A DNA stretch of 17,492 nucleotides, taken from positions 1 to 17,492 of the forward strand of contig DFIZ01000078.1 in NCBI GenBank assembly GCA_002372855.1, read 5' to 3'. Made by a program: the position numbers and the translations under genes. Positions 1-7,554 of the stretch are shown in pieces. Source of the stretch: Bacteroidales bacterium UBA3684 (GTDB taxonomy: Bacteria; Bacteroidota; Bacteroidia; Bacteroidales; P3). The first letter of the stretch is position 1. Each line of letters starts with the position of its first letter. The notes under the pieces were generated by a model. The model worked only from the letters and a program-made list of their open reading frames with translations. It had not been told where the DNA came from and did no database searches.

Positions 1-984
1 GTGCGCCACATCGAGCACAAACTCGGTATCCACGGCTCGCCCACCTGCGAGCTGACCTACAAGAACGCCAAAGCCGAGCTTTGCGGCGACCGCAAGCTGG
101 GTCTGATCAAATATGTTATGGCCCTGATGAACGGCGCCCGTCTGGGCATCGCCGCCCAGAGCGTGGGTCTGAGCCAGGAGGCCTACAACGAGGGCCTCGC
201 CTATGCCCGCGAGCGTGCCCAGTTCGGCCAGAAGATCATCCACTTCCCCGCCGTCTACGACATGCTCTCCCGCATGAAAGCCAAGCTCGACGCCGGCCGT
301 TCGATGCTCTACCAGACGGCCCGCTATGTGGATCTCTACAAGTGCCTCGAAGACATCCAGCGCGACCGCAAGCTGACGCCCGAGGAGCGCACCGAGATGA
401 AGCAGTACAGCAAGCTGGCCGACGCCTTCACGCCCATCGCCAAGGGTATGAACTCCGAGTACGCCAGCCAGAACGCCTACGACGCCATCAGCATCCACGG
501 CGGCAGCGGCTTCATCATGGAGTACAAGAGCCAGCGCCTCTACCGCGACGCGCGTATCTTCAGCATCTACGAGGGCACGACGCAGCTGCAGGTGGTGGCG
601 GCCATCCGCTACATCACCAACGGCACCTACCTCCAGGTGATGCGCGACATGCTGCAGCGCGAGGTCAGCGCCGAGATGCGCCCCCTGCAGGAGCGCGTGG
701 CCAAGCTGGTGGACCTCTACGAGCAGAGCGTGAAGTACGTCAACGACGCCAACAACCAGGAGATGCACGACTTCCTGGGTCGCCGCCTCTACGACATGAC
801 GGCCGAAATCATCATGGCCCTGCTGCTCATCGAGGATGCCAGCCGCGCCGAGGGCGACCTGAAGGCCCGCTTCACCGACAGCGCCAACGTCTACACCCGC
901 ATGGTCGAGGAGAACGTCTGCGCCAAAGCCTACTACGTGATGCACTTCAACGAGGCCGACCTTGCTGCTTTCAGGGCGGAGTGA
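1..984 (+). CDS. Acyl-CoA dehydrogenase, C-terminal part (5' end outside window)
   Basis: The reading frame is open from base 1, so the gene begins upstream; the GTG at base 1 is only the window edge. The 327 visible residues cover the C-terminal half of an acyl-CoA dehydrogenase, an FAD flavoenzyme that makes the alpha,beta double bond in acyl-CoA and passes electrons to an electron-transfer flavoprotein. Visible landmarks are the ARERAQFGQ segment (about 69-77), the IHGGSGF segment (about 164-170) and RDARIFSIYEGTTQLQ, whose Glu (residue 191) matches the usual catalytic base. About 120 further helical residues follow the YEGT motif, as in the large (~570-600 aa) DmdC-like subgroup with an extra C-terminal domain (Acyl-CoA_dh_C). 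Substrate cannot be told from this part. A strong terminator follows 58 nt downstream, so this is the last gene of its transcript. Confidence 0.93.
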   Translation: MRHIEHKLGIHGSPTCELTYKNAKAELCGDRKLGLIKYVMALMNGARLGIAAQSVGLSQEAYNEGLAYARERAQFGQKIIHFPAVYDMLSRMKAKLDAGRSMLYQTARYVDLYKCLEDIQRDRKLTPEERTEMKQYSKLADAFTPIAKGMNSEYASQNAYDAISIHGGSGFIMEYKSQRLYRDARIFSIYEGTTQLQVVAAIRYITNGTYLQVMRDMLQREVSAEMRPLQERVAKLVDLYEQSVKYVNDANNQEMHDFLGRRLYDMTAEIIMALLLIEDASRAEGDLKARFTDSANVYTRMVEENVCAKAYYVMHFNEADLAAFRAE

Positions 985-989
985 TTGTT

Positions 990-1026
990 TTAGTAGTTAA
1001 GTAGGAAAGTAGTTAAGTAGTTAAGA
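990..1026. repeat. Short degenerate direct repeat (AGTAGTTAAGTAG units)
   Basis: Just after the acyl-CoA dehydrogenase stop, the motif AGTAGTTAAGTAG and partial copies recur about every 12-15 nt. It is non-coding and lies between the stop codon and the terminator hairpin. Function unknown. Confidence 0.6.
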
Positions 1027-1040
1027 CAATACCGATTGAC

Positions 1041-1078
1041 AACGAGGGCAACGCGACTTGCGTTGCCCTCGTTTTTTT
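1041..1078 (+). terminator. Intrinsic terminator after acyl-CoA dehydrogenase
   Basis: A 12-bp perfect stem (1043-1054 with 1060-1071, arm CGAGGGCAACGC), extendable to 14 bp with AA/TT, has a 5-nt loop (GACTT) and is followed directly by seven T. Textbook Rho-independent terminator for the plus strand. Confidence 0.93.
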
Positions 1079-1080
1079 GC

Positions 1081-1299
1081 TTAGGGGCGTCTCTTCGAGA
1101 CGCTGGATGTTTCTTCTTTGCTTTCCTCCCCACACTTCCGTGTGGGGTTATTGAAGGGATGCCTCTTCGAGGCAAAATAAAGAAGTCCATTTAAAACCGT
1201 CCAATTCGCTCAATTCGCCGACCCATCCACGCCAAAAGAAAAATACGCATAATTCGCATAATTCGCCGACAAAAAAAAAAGCCGACACATCCGCAGCCC
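1081..1299. other. Non-coding gap with three small hairpins and AATTCG repeats
   Basis: This gap separates two convergent transcripts. It holds three perfect short palindromes: 1087-1103 (GCGTCTC-TTC-GAGACGC), 1128-1147 (CCCCACAC-TTCC-GTGTGGGG) and 1161-1173 (GCCTC-TTC-GAGGC). The first and third share the core CTCTTCGAG. Then come two pairs of short direct repeats, CAATTCGC (about 1201-1219) and ATAATTCGC (about 1250-1268). A run of ten A at 1271-1280 reads as T10 on the minus strand, just downstream of trkH2 and after a weak 4-bp stem (1281-1284 with 1294-1297), so a weak trkH2 terminator is possible. No gene is seen here. Confidence 0.6.
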
Positions 1300-2757
1300 C
1301 TATTTCCTCCAGAACCGGGGCAGGAAGAGGACGATGACAGTCATGCACTCCAGACGGCCGAGGAGCATCAGCAGCGAGCAGAACCACATGGCGGCAGGCG
1401 AGAAGGCGGCATAGCTGCCGAAGCCTCCCGAAGCGCCGAGGCCGGGGCCGTAGCCTGTGAGGCAGCCCACGGCGGCACCGATGCTCTCCGTGGCATTCAC
1501 GCCACAGAGCATCAGCACCATCACACCCAGCATCAGCGTGAAGCCATAGACCATGAAGATGACCATCACGTTGTTGATGATATGGCTGGAGACGGGACGT
1601 CCGTTCAGACGCACGGGGTTCACCACACGGGGGTGCAGGCGGTTGCGCATAATGCTGCGGGCATTGCGCAGGAGGATGAGCACACGCATGACCTTCATGC
1701 CGCCGCTGGTGGAACCGGCCATACCGCCGCAGACGGAGAGTATCAGCAGCACGAAGACCGCCGGGGTCCACCATTGCGTGCAGTCGGCCACGACGCTGCC
1801 CGTGGTGGTCAGCGCGCTGACGGTCTGCACGGTACCCAGCCGGAGGGCGTCGCTCCAGCCGTAGCCGCTGTGCCAATGCAGCGTGGCCACCACAAAGGCC
1901 ACGGCCAGCAGACACAGCAACAGGTAGAACCGCAGCTGGTCGAGTTTATGTCCTATCTGCTTCCACCGCAAGGTGAAGATGAGGTACAACAGCGTGAAGT
2001 TCACACCGCTGAGCAGCATGGTCGCCGCCAGAATGTACTGCTGCAGGGGGGTGATGCTGGCAATGCTGTCGCTATTGACGGAGAAGCCGCCGGAGGAGAT
2101 GTTGGTGAACGTCAGGTTAACGGCATCCCACAGCTGCATGCCGCTCGCCCACAGGGCCACGATGAACGCCAGCGTCAGCGCCAGGTAGACCGCCAGCGTG
2201 CGGCGCACGGTGACGACGGTACGCACGGCCGTCTTGCCCGTATTGTCGGCGCCCGAGGCCTCGGCCGTATAGAGCGAGTACTTGTTGATGCCCAGGCGCG
2301 GCGTCAGCGCCAAAACCAACAACACGATGCCAAAGCCACCGAACCATTGCGTCATCGAACGCCACAGCAACACCGACGACGGCAACGCTGCCACGTCGGG
2401 GAAGACCGTGGCGCCCGTGGAGGTGACGCCCGACATGGCCTCGAACCACGCCTCGGTGAAGCTCCACGTGGCCCCGGTGGTGAGGAAGGGCAGCGTGGCG
2501 AAGAGCGACAGCACCAGCCACAGCAGCACCACCAGCAGGTAGCTCATGCGGCGGTCGTCGATCTGCGTGTAGCGCTGGTGGCGGTACCACAGCAGGCAGC
2601 CCACGGCAAGAGTAAATGCCGAGCACACGGCCGTGGAACCGGCAGTACCGTCGACGAAATGCCATGCCGGCACCAAGCACAACGCCATCAACCCACCCTC
2701 GGCCATCAGCATGATGCCCAGGAAGCGGAGAACTGCTTTTATATCGGTCCGCTTCAT
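1300..2757 (-). CDS. trkH: TrkH-family potassium uptake pore subunit (second copy)
   Basis: A 485-residue integral membrane protein of the Trk/Ktr/HKT superfamily, the pore-forming K+ subunit gated by TrkA. The four MPM repeats show their selectivity-filter loops: TSTGA (112-116), SSGGF (221-225), TTTGS (317-321) and TGYGP (434-438), each with the filter glycine. The GSTSGGMK segment (348-355) and the C-terminal LGRLE helix are also typical. The start at 2757 was chosen because its ATG overlaps the stop of the upstream trkH1 as ATGA (2754-2757) and gives the family's normal length; the frame stays open further upstream, but that part only shadows trkH1. The overlap implies translational coupling in a trkA-trkH1-trkH2 operon. 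It differs clearly from trkH1, especially in the fourth filter, so it is a diverged paralogue. Confidence 0.95.
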   Translation of the reverse strand: MKRTDIKAVLRFLGIMLMAEGGLMALCLVPAWHFVDGTAGSTAVCSAFTLAVGCLLWYRHQRYTQIDDRRMSYLLVVLLWLVLSLFATLPFLTTGATWSFTEAWFEAMSGVTSTGATVFPDVAALPSSVLLWRSMTQWFGGFGIVLLVLALTPRLGINKYSLYTAEASGADNTGKTAVRTVVTVRRTLAVYLALTLAFIVALWASGMQLWDAVNLTFTNISSGGFSVNSDSIASITPLQQYILAATMLLSGVNFTLLYLIFTLRWKQIGHKLDQLRFYLLLCLLAVAFVVATLHWHSGYGWSDALRLGTVQTVSALTTTGSVVADCTQWWTPAVFVLLILSVCGGMAGSTSGGMKVMRVLILLRNARSIMRNRLHPRVVNPVRLNGRPVSSHIINNVMVIFMVYGFTLMLGVMVLMLCGVNATESIGAAVGCLTGYGPGLGASGGFGSYAAFSPAAMWFCSLLMLLGRLECMTVIVLFLPRFWRK

Positions 2758-4328
2758 CTTCTGCGCCAGTAAGAGGGTGAGACAATGGCTAGCAGGGCGA
2801 AGATTTCCAGTCGTCCGGCGAGCATGAGGGTCATGAGGGTCCACTTGGCCAGCGGCGGCAGGAGGGCGTAGTCGAGGTTGGCGCCCATACTGTTGATCAG
2901 CGGCGAGGGACCGAGGTTGGAGATGTTGGCGGCGGCATAGCAGAACGCCTCGGAGATGCTCTGCCCACTGAAAGTCAGCAGGAAAGCGCCGCCGATGATA
3001 AAACAGATATAGAGGAAGGCAAAGCCGAAAATCTTGTTCACATAATCGCCCGGCACCACGCGGTGGTCTATCTTCACCGCAAAAACCACATTGGGGTGCA
3101 CCATGCGGGTGAGGTAGTTGCGCAGGTAGATGAACAACGTCATCAGCCTGCGGAGCTTCAGGCCTCCGCCCGTCGACCCCGCCGAGGCACCGACGAGAAC
3201 AAGCATGAACGTCACCGCCGACACCCAGAAGGGCCACACCGCAGGAGCGTCGGTGTAGAAACCGCAGGTGCTGATGGTGGAGGCTATGTGGAACAGCGAG
3301 TAGCGCACCGACTCCCCTACCCCGTTGCCCACGGCCAGAAAGGCCACGGCGCAGCTTGCCGACGCAAAGAGGAAGATGCCCGCATAGAGCACAAACTCAT
3401 GGTTTATACGCAGTTGGCGCCAACGGAAGGTGAAGAGGTTGTACAGCAAAGCCACATTGACGCCGCTGAGGAACATAAACACCGTCAATATACTCAGCGT
3501 CAGCTCGCTGTAGCCACTCAGGCCGTACTGCGCCGTCATGAAGCCACCCGTCGACACCGTGCTCAACGCCAGACAGAAAGAGTCCAACACGCCGTTTCCC
3601 GCCAGCACCAGCAACGCCAACAGGATCAGCGTAATAAGGGTATAGATGCGCCACATACGGCTGACGCTCTTGGCTATGTGGGGATGCAGCTTGCGCTGCT
3701 GCGTGCCACTGAACTCGGCGGAGTAGAGCTGGAGCGACCCTTTGTTGAGCCGTTTGAGCATGGCTACGATGAACAGAATCAGGCCCAAGCCGCCAATCCA
3801 CTGCGTGATGGCGCGCCACACAAGCATGCCGGCAGGAATCTCCTCGGGGCGTTCCACCACCGACGACCCCGTGGTGGTGAAACCCGACATCGCCTCGAAA
3901 GCGGCATCGGTGAAGGTGCCCAGCACCCCGGTGAAGAGGTACGGCAACGCCCCAGCCAACGGCACCACGAGCCAAGCCACGGAGGTGATCCAGAAACTCT
4001 CGCGCTCGCGAAGCTCGTAGCTGACGTTGCGTCCCACGATGTTGCGCAGCAGCAGCCCGATGGCCGTCAGCACCAGTCCCGACAGCAGCAGCCCGTACTG
4101 GGCGCCGTCGCCACGGTGCAGCGACACCGCCAGCGGCAACGCCATGGCCATGGCCATCACCAGCAGCAGCATGCCCGAAAGACGGGCAACGAGGCGGAAG
4201 TTTATTGTCTTAGGAGTGAAAGGGAGTGTCAGGGAGTGACAGGGAGTGACAGGACGATAGTTCCTGCCAGCACCTTTGCCGACAGACTCCTCCTGAACAA
4301 CGGGTGTATCCTCCTTATTTCCTTTCAT
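2754..4328 (-). CDS. trkH: TrkH-family potassium uptake pore subunit (first copy)
   Basis: A 524-residue membrane protein with the four TrkH filter loops: TTTGS (151-155), STGGF (259-263), STCGF (353-357) and SNLGP (470-474). GSTGGGLK (384-391) and AGRLE near the C terminus are family features. It would conduct K+ with the TrkA encoded directly upstream. The conserved family N terminus seems to begin around residue 41 (TINFRLVARLSG). The preceding 40 residues are unusual, and residues about 27-39 are encoded by a 10-bp tandem repeat (4211-4250). No in-frame ATG, GTG or TTG is evident near residue 40, so the ATG at 4328 remains the best start. It ends with an ATGA overlap onto trkH2. Part of the gap to trkA is a matching inverted repeat array (4351-4390). 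Confidence 0.94.
   Translation of the reverse strand: MKGNKEDTPVVQEESVGKGAGRNYRPVTPCHSLTLPFTPKTINFRLVARLSGMLLLVMAMAMALPLAVSLHRGDGAQYGLLLSGLVLTAIGLLLRNIVGRNVSYELRERESFWITSVAWLVVPLAGALPYLFTGVLGTFTDAAFEAMSGFTTTGSSVVERPEEIPAGMLVWRAITQWIGGLGLILFIVAMLKRLNKGSLQLYSAEFSGTQQRKLHPHIAKSVSRMWRIYTLITLILLALLVLAGNGVLDSFCLALSTVSTGGFMTAQYGLSGYSELTLSILTVFMFLSGVNVALLYNLFTFRWRQLRINHEFVLYAGIFLFASASCAVAFLAVGNGVGESVRYSLFHIASTISTCGFYTDAPAVWPFWVSAVTFMLVLVGASAGSTGGGLKLRRLMTLFIYLRNYLTRMVHPNVVFAVKIDHRVVPGDYVNKIFGFAFLYICFIIGGAFLLTFSGQSISEAFCYAAANISNLGPSPLINSMGANLDYALLPPLAKWTLMTLMLAGRLEIFALLAIVSPSYWRRR
4211..4250. repeat. 10-bp tandem array inside the 5' end of trkH1
   Basis: Four adjacent 10-bp units: TAGGAGTGAA, AGGGAGTGTC, AGGGAGTGAC, AGGGAGTGAC. 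It encodes about residues 27-39 of trkH1 on the minus strand. It is inverted relative to the array at 4351-4390; 4213-4226 is perfectly complementary to 4367-4380 (14 bp). Confidence 0.85.
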
Positions 4329-4350
4329 AACAATGTATAAAACATTTGTC

Positions 4351-4390
4351 CTTTCACTCCATTTCTCTCCCTTTCACTCCATTTCACTCC
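4351..4390. repeat. 10-bp tandem array between trkA and trkH1
   Basis: Four adjacent 10-bp units: CTTTCACTCC, ATTTCTCTCC, CTTTCACTCC, ATTTCACTCC. It fills most of the 63-nt gap between the trkA stop (4392) and the trkH1 start (4328), and is the inverted partner of the array at 4211-4250. Confidence 0.85.
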
Positions 4391-4391
4391 C

Positions 4392-5732
4392 TCAGTCAAA
4401 CACTCTCGCCATAGCGGCCATAGCCTTGGGGAGGGTGAAGACCACCACCTTGTCGCCCTGTTTGAGCTGCAGCTCGCGGCTGGGCAGGATGGTCTCGCGC
4501 CCACGGACAACGCCTCCGATGGTGGCCCCGTGGGGGATGTCCAGCTCGCCGATGGGCTTGCGCGTGGCCGGCGACCACTTGCCCACAATCAGCTCGATGA
4601 CCTCGGCGTTGGTACCGGAGAGCCACTTGGAACTGACGGCATCGCCCTTGACGATGAAACGCGCTATGTAGCTGGCCGTGATGAGTTTCTTGTTGATAAT
4701 GGTGTCGATGCCGATGTCCTGCGAGATGTCGATGAAGCCGGTATTTTCGACCAACGCGATGGTACGTTTCACGCCCAACCGCTTGGCATGCAGGCAGGTG
4801 AGCACGTTGGTCTCGCTGGAGTTGGTGACGCCGATGAAGGCGTCGGCATTCTGCAGACCCTCCTCCTTCAGCAGCTCGATATCGGTGGCGTCGCCATGGA
4901 TAATGAGGGTGTCGTCCAGCAGGGCACTCAGCTCCTCGGCGCGGCGGCGGTCCTCCTCGATAAGGGTGATGCGCATCTTGTCCTGCAGCGTCATGGCGGC
5001 ATAGCGGCCTATGCGTCCGCCTCCGGCAATCATGGTGTTCTTGATACTCACCGTCTCCTTGCCCACGGCGCGGTTGATGCCCTCCAGCTGGTTGGCACGT
5101 CCGATGATGTAGGCCAGGTCGCCGCTGCGGAACTCCGTGTCGCTGTGGGGGATAATGGTGTTGCCGCCACGCAGCAACGCCACCACACGCACCTGCAGGT
5201 CGGGGTGCATCTGCGTCAGCTCCTTCACGTTGTGGCCCACCACGGGCGACCCCGCGTCGAGCCTCAGCACGTACATCGTCAGCAGTCCGCCGCTGAAGTC
5301 GAAGAACTCCGTGGCTACGCTGTTGTTCAACAGGTTGGTAATCTCCTTGGCGGCGATGCGCTCGGGGCAGACCATCTCGTCGACCCCCAGGTCGCGGAAC
5401 ATTTCCTTGTGCTTCGGAGCCAGCAGCTCGGCATTGGTGATGCGCGCCACGGTCTTCTTGGCTTTCAGCTTCTTGGCCAGGATACAGGTGACGAGGTTGA
5501 TGCTCTCGTCGTGCAACACCGAGAGGAAGAGGTCGCAGTCGGCCACGTTGGCGTCCTTGAGCACCTGCGGCGACGTGCTGTCGCCGGTGATGGTCAGCAG
5601 GTCGGTCTCGCTCTCGAGGCGCTTCAGCAGCTCCGAATGCGGGTCCACCACCGTGATGTTGTGTTCCAGTTCCGTCAGCGACCGTGCCAGGTGCACACCC
5701 ACCTCGCCGTCGCCCGCTATGATAATGTTCAT
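4392..5732 (-). CDS. trkA: Trk system potassium uptake regulatory subunit TrkA
   Basis: A 446-residue cytoplasmic protein close to the usual TrkA length (~450-460). It consists of two RCK_N (Rossmann) plus RCK_C halves. The first half starts at residue 1 with the nucleotide motif G7-D-G9-E-V-G12 and the acidic residue D30 ending strand beta-2. The second starts near 232 with G237-G-G239-R-I-G242 and E259/E260. RCK_C segments lie at about 145-225 and 370-446. In this family NAD(H) or ATP/ADP binding gates the TrkH pore. It is the first gene of the minus-strand operon with two trkH genes. The ATG at 5732 gives an N terminus (MNIIIAGDGEVG) that places the Rossmann strand exactly where the family has it. 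Confidence 0.96.
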   Translation of the reverse strand: MNIIIAGDGEVGVHLARSLTELEHNITVVDPHSELLKRLESETDLLTITGDSTSPQVLKDANVADCDLFLSVLHDESINLVTCILAKKLKAKKTVARITNAELLAPKHKEMFRDLGVDEMVCPERIAAKEITNLLNNSVATEFFDFSGGLLTMYVLRLDAGSPVVGHNVKELTQMHPDLQVRVVALLRGGNTIIPHSDTEFRSGDLAYIIGRANQLEGINRAVGKETVSIKNTMIAGGGRIGRYAAMTLQDKMRITLIEEDRRRAEELSALLDDTLIIHGDATDIELLKEEGLQNADAFIGVTNSSETNVLTCLHAKRLGVKRTIALVENTGFIDISQDIGIDTIINKKLITASYIARFIVKGDAVSSKWLSGTNAEVIELIVGKWSPATRKPIGELDIPHGATIGGVVRGRETILPSRELQLKQGDKVVVFTLPKAMAAMARVFD

Positions 5733-5747
5733 TTTCTTACATTTTTA

Positions 5748-5886
5748 TTAGCGTAATTCGTCCAAAATTGTCCCGCGTAGCATTAGAGTAATTCGTTCCC
5801 AATTGCCCTGCGTAGCATTCGTACAATTCGATTCATTCGCCGTTAAAATCCATTCATTCGTCGTTCAATTAACTCATTCGCCGTCC
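5748..5886. repeat. Cluster of short degenerate direct repeats (AATTCG/CATTCG type)
   Basis: Upstream of trkA. It includes AATTGTCCCGCGTAGCATT at 5766-5784 and a copy with two differences at 5801-5819 (period 35), ATTCATTCGCCGTT at 5831-5844 with a one-mismatch copy at 5852-5865, a third CATTCGCCGTC near 5875-5885, and several TAATTCGT/CAATTCGA units. The AATTCG core also occurs at 1201-1268 and near 17475. No open reading frame is credible here. Confidence 0.75.
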
Positions 5887-5926
5887 AAAAACGGGCTGCA
5901 AAAATACACAACTTGCCCGACATGGC

Positions 5927-5934
5927 CAAATTTA
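5927..5934 (-). promoter_or_regulatory. Possible -7 box for the trkA-trkH operon
   Basis: On the minus strand this reads TAAATTTG, matching the Bacteroidota -7 consensus TAnnTTTG, about 195 nt upstream of trkA. No clear TTTG box is seen at the expected upstream spacing. CAATTTTG (5763-5770, minus), nearer to trkA, is an alternative with one key mismatch. Confidence 0.3.
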
Positions 5935-5966
5935 TTTGTTTTCTTTTTAAAAAAGCACTATCTTTG
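5935..5966 (+). promoter_or_regulatory. Bacteroidota-type promoter for the DUF4369 gene
   Basis: TTTG (5935-5938) and TATCTTTG (5959-5966) are separated by 20 nt, fitting the TTTG-N19-21-TAnnTTTG consensus. The start codon at 6014 lies 47 nt after the box, leaving an A-rich leader of about 40 nt. Confidence 0.82.
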
Positions 5967-6013
5967 CAGAACGATACACAAACCAAACAACAAACATAAA
6001 ACGCTTAAAACCA

Positions 6014-7237
6014 ATGAAGAAACACCTCACAACCCTCTTCCTCGCCCTCATGCTGGCCGCCGTTGCCGCGGCGCAGGGCGGAAAAATCAGAATCGAAGGC
6101 ACTATCGACAGCAAGAAGTGGGACGGCAAAAGAGTAATCCTTTTCTCATACGGCCCCACCATGAAGAGCGACAAAATCAAACAGGGCAAATTCATTATAG
6201 AAGACTCCGTCTATCAGCCCCGGCTTTCGAACTTTGATGTTCATGGTGACAATGATCCTCAAGAGTTTTATTTCTCTTATCTCGGCCCACGTTTTTCGGA
6301 CAGCCCCATAATTGGCAACGATATTCTTATCCTCGAACCCGGCACCATCCACATGGAATTCCACGATGTGAATGGGAAACTGGAATGCACCACCATCAGC
6401 GGCACCCCGCTGAACGACCGTCTGCAGGGCTACTATAATCAGAACCTCGCCGAGATACCGTCCCCCGACGACCCCCTCCGCCGCATGATAGACATTCGCA
6501 GTTGCCAAGTCGAACCCAATAGCATAGAAGAAGTTTGGGCAACGGAAAAACCCATCACCTATTACTATGCCAAACTATTGATGAACAAGACAAACCGCCT
6601 ATGGGACCTCTACCATGCCAACGAACATAACCCCCTCGGATTATATGCGATACATGAGCTTTTGGGTATGGACCACAATTGGGCCAGAAAAGACTTTGCC
6701 GACAGCATTCTCCGCACCACCGACCCATGGGTTGCCCAAACCATCCGATACAGACTGGACAATCACGCCCCCTACTTCTATCCCAGCGACCGCATGCTCG
6801 ACTTCAAGGGCAACGCCATCCGCAAAATCGAGGGTTCCAACAACTGGTCCGAACCTTTCCCCACCTCATTCAAGCAGCTGCATTCCAAACGCATGAGCAT
6901 CATCTACTTCTGGGGATATGATATCAACAACAACGTCCGCGACGAACTAGTCCAGCTGCGCTCACTCCTCGACAGCATCGGCGCCAAGGATATCAACTTC
7001 ATCGGCGTCTACTCCTCCGACTACGAACTCCACAAACTCCCCGAACGCCTCAACAGCACGGGCATCGACTTTCCCGTCTTCATCGACACCGACCACCAAA
7101 TCGCGACTCTCTACAATTCCCGCGAACACCACCACGGCTTCCTCCTTGTCGACCCCGACGGCATCATCCTCGTAAGCACATTGCACAGCTTTTTCAACAA
7201 CGACACCAAAAGAAACCTGAGAGCATTCCTGCAATAA
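6014..7237 (+). CDS. Exported DUF4369/TlpA-like protein without redox cysteines
   Basis: A 407-residue protein with a signal peptide (residues 1-20: KKH, a hydrophobic core, then AVAAA-Q). The N-terminal part (about 24-125, KIRIEGTIDS... to a beta-rich segment) resembles DUF4369, which in Bacteroidota usually precedes a thioredoxin-like domain. The C-terminal part (about 275-407) follows the TlpA/AhpC pattern: SIIYFWGYD (295-303), INFIGVYSSD (327-336), FPVFIDTDHQIATLY and GFLLVDPDGIIL (375-386). The CxxC that normally follows the FW strand is replaced by GYDINN, and no proline precedes GFLLVD at the usual cis-Pro position. The only cysteines, C125 and C164, lie outside the fold. It is therefore unlikely to be a thiol oxidoreductase; a binding or structural envelope role is inferred. 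It has its own promoter and appears to be monocistronic. Confidence 0.85.
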   Translation: MKKHLTTLFLALMLAAVAAAQGGKIRIEGTIDSKKWDGKRVILFSYGPTMKSDKIKQGKFIIEDSVYQPRLSNFDVHGDNDPQEFYFSYLGPRFSDSPIIGNDILILEPGTIHMEFHDVNGKLECTTISGTPLNDRLQGYYNQNLAEIPSPDDPLRRMIDIRSCQVEPNSIEEVWATEKPITYYYAKLLMNKTNRLWDLYHANEHNPLGLYAIHELLGMDHNWARKDFADSILRTTDPWVAQTIRYRLDNHAPYFYPSDRMLDFKGNAIRKIEGSNNWSEPFPTSFKQLHSKRMSIIYFWGYDINNNVRDELVQLRSLLDSIGAKDINFIGVYSSDYELHKLPERLNSTGIDFPVFIDTDHQIATLYNSREHHHGFLLVDPDGIILVSTLHSFFNNDTKRNLRAFLQ

Positions 7238-7361
7238 AAAAGGGCTCCGAAGGCTGTTTGCTCTACCCTCCCTCCACCTACCAAATTCTTCCGGAGAAGA
7301 GGATGGTAGGAAGCGGGTATGAACGTGGTAAGAAGATGGGAAGAAGATGGTAGGTTAACAG

Positions 7362-7400
7362 TACTGATTTATAATATTTTAGAAAATCAGTAATTTTTAT
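7362..7400 (+). terminator. Possible A+T-rich terminator hairpin
   Basis: A 9-bp perfect stem TACTGATTT (7362-7370) with AAATCAGTA (7384-7392), 13-nt loop, followed by ATTTTTAT. It lies 125 nt after the DUF4369 stop. The stem is A+T-rich and therefore weak. Confidence 0.45.
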
Positions 7401-7495
7401 TGTAAAACGATAAGGAAATATAATAAACCGAGCCTTCCGGCGGAAGGGTGGTATACAGGTGGCAACAGGGCAATGTTAAGACTTTTTATATTTAT

Positions 7496-7528
7496 TTTCA
7501 GATGTTTCAATTTATTTTCGTATTTTTG
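7496..7528 (+). promoter_or_regulatory. Probable promoter of the ftsE-like operon
   Basis: TATTTTTG (7521-7528) matches the -7 consensus TAnnTTTG exactly. The upstream box is only approximate (TTTC at 7496-7499, 21 nt upstream). The start codon at 7555 follows 26 nt after the box. Confidence 0.65.
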
Positions 7529-7554
7529 CACCCTGTAAGCATAACACATTTCAC

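Larger units (their letters stand above)
7238..7554. other. Non-coding gap with purine-rich repeats and hairpins
   Basis: This 317-nt stretch has no credible gene. It contains a purine-rich stretch (about 7294-7355) where AGAAGATGG and GGTAGG/GGTAAG units recur, an A+T-rich hairpin with a following T-rich run (7362-7398), a compact hairpin CCTTCC-GGC-GGAAGG (7433-7447) and, at its right end, the promoter for the ATPase gene. Confidence 0.6.

Noticed and set aside
2758..3237. Upstream extension of the trkH2 frame
   Set aside because: The frame is open, but this part overlaps trkH1 in another frame and has no TrkH similarity. The ATG at 2757 with the ATGA overlap gives normal family length.
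3063..4340. 425-codon open frame on the plus strand
   Set aside because: Antisense to trkH1, extremely rich in His, Gln, Arg and Glu, with no recognisable domain; a frame shadow.
4530..5756. 408-codon open frame on the plus strand
   Set aside because: Antisense to trkA, low-complexity composition, no domain.
5803..6237. 144-codon plus-strand frame across the DUF4369 promoter
   Set aside because: It runs through repeats and promoter and overlaps the start of the well-supported exported protein; no domain.
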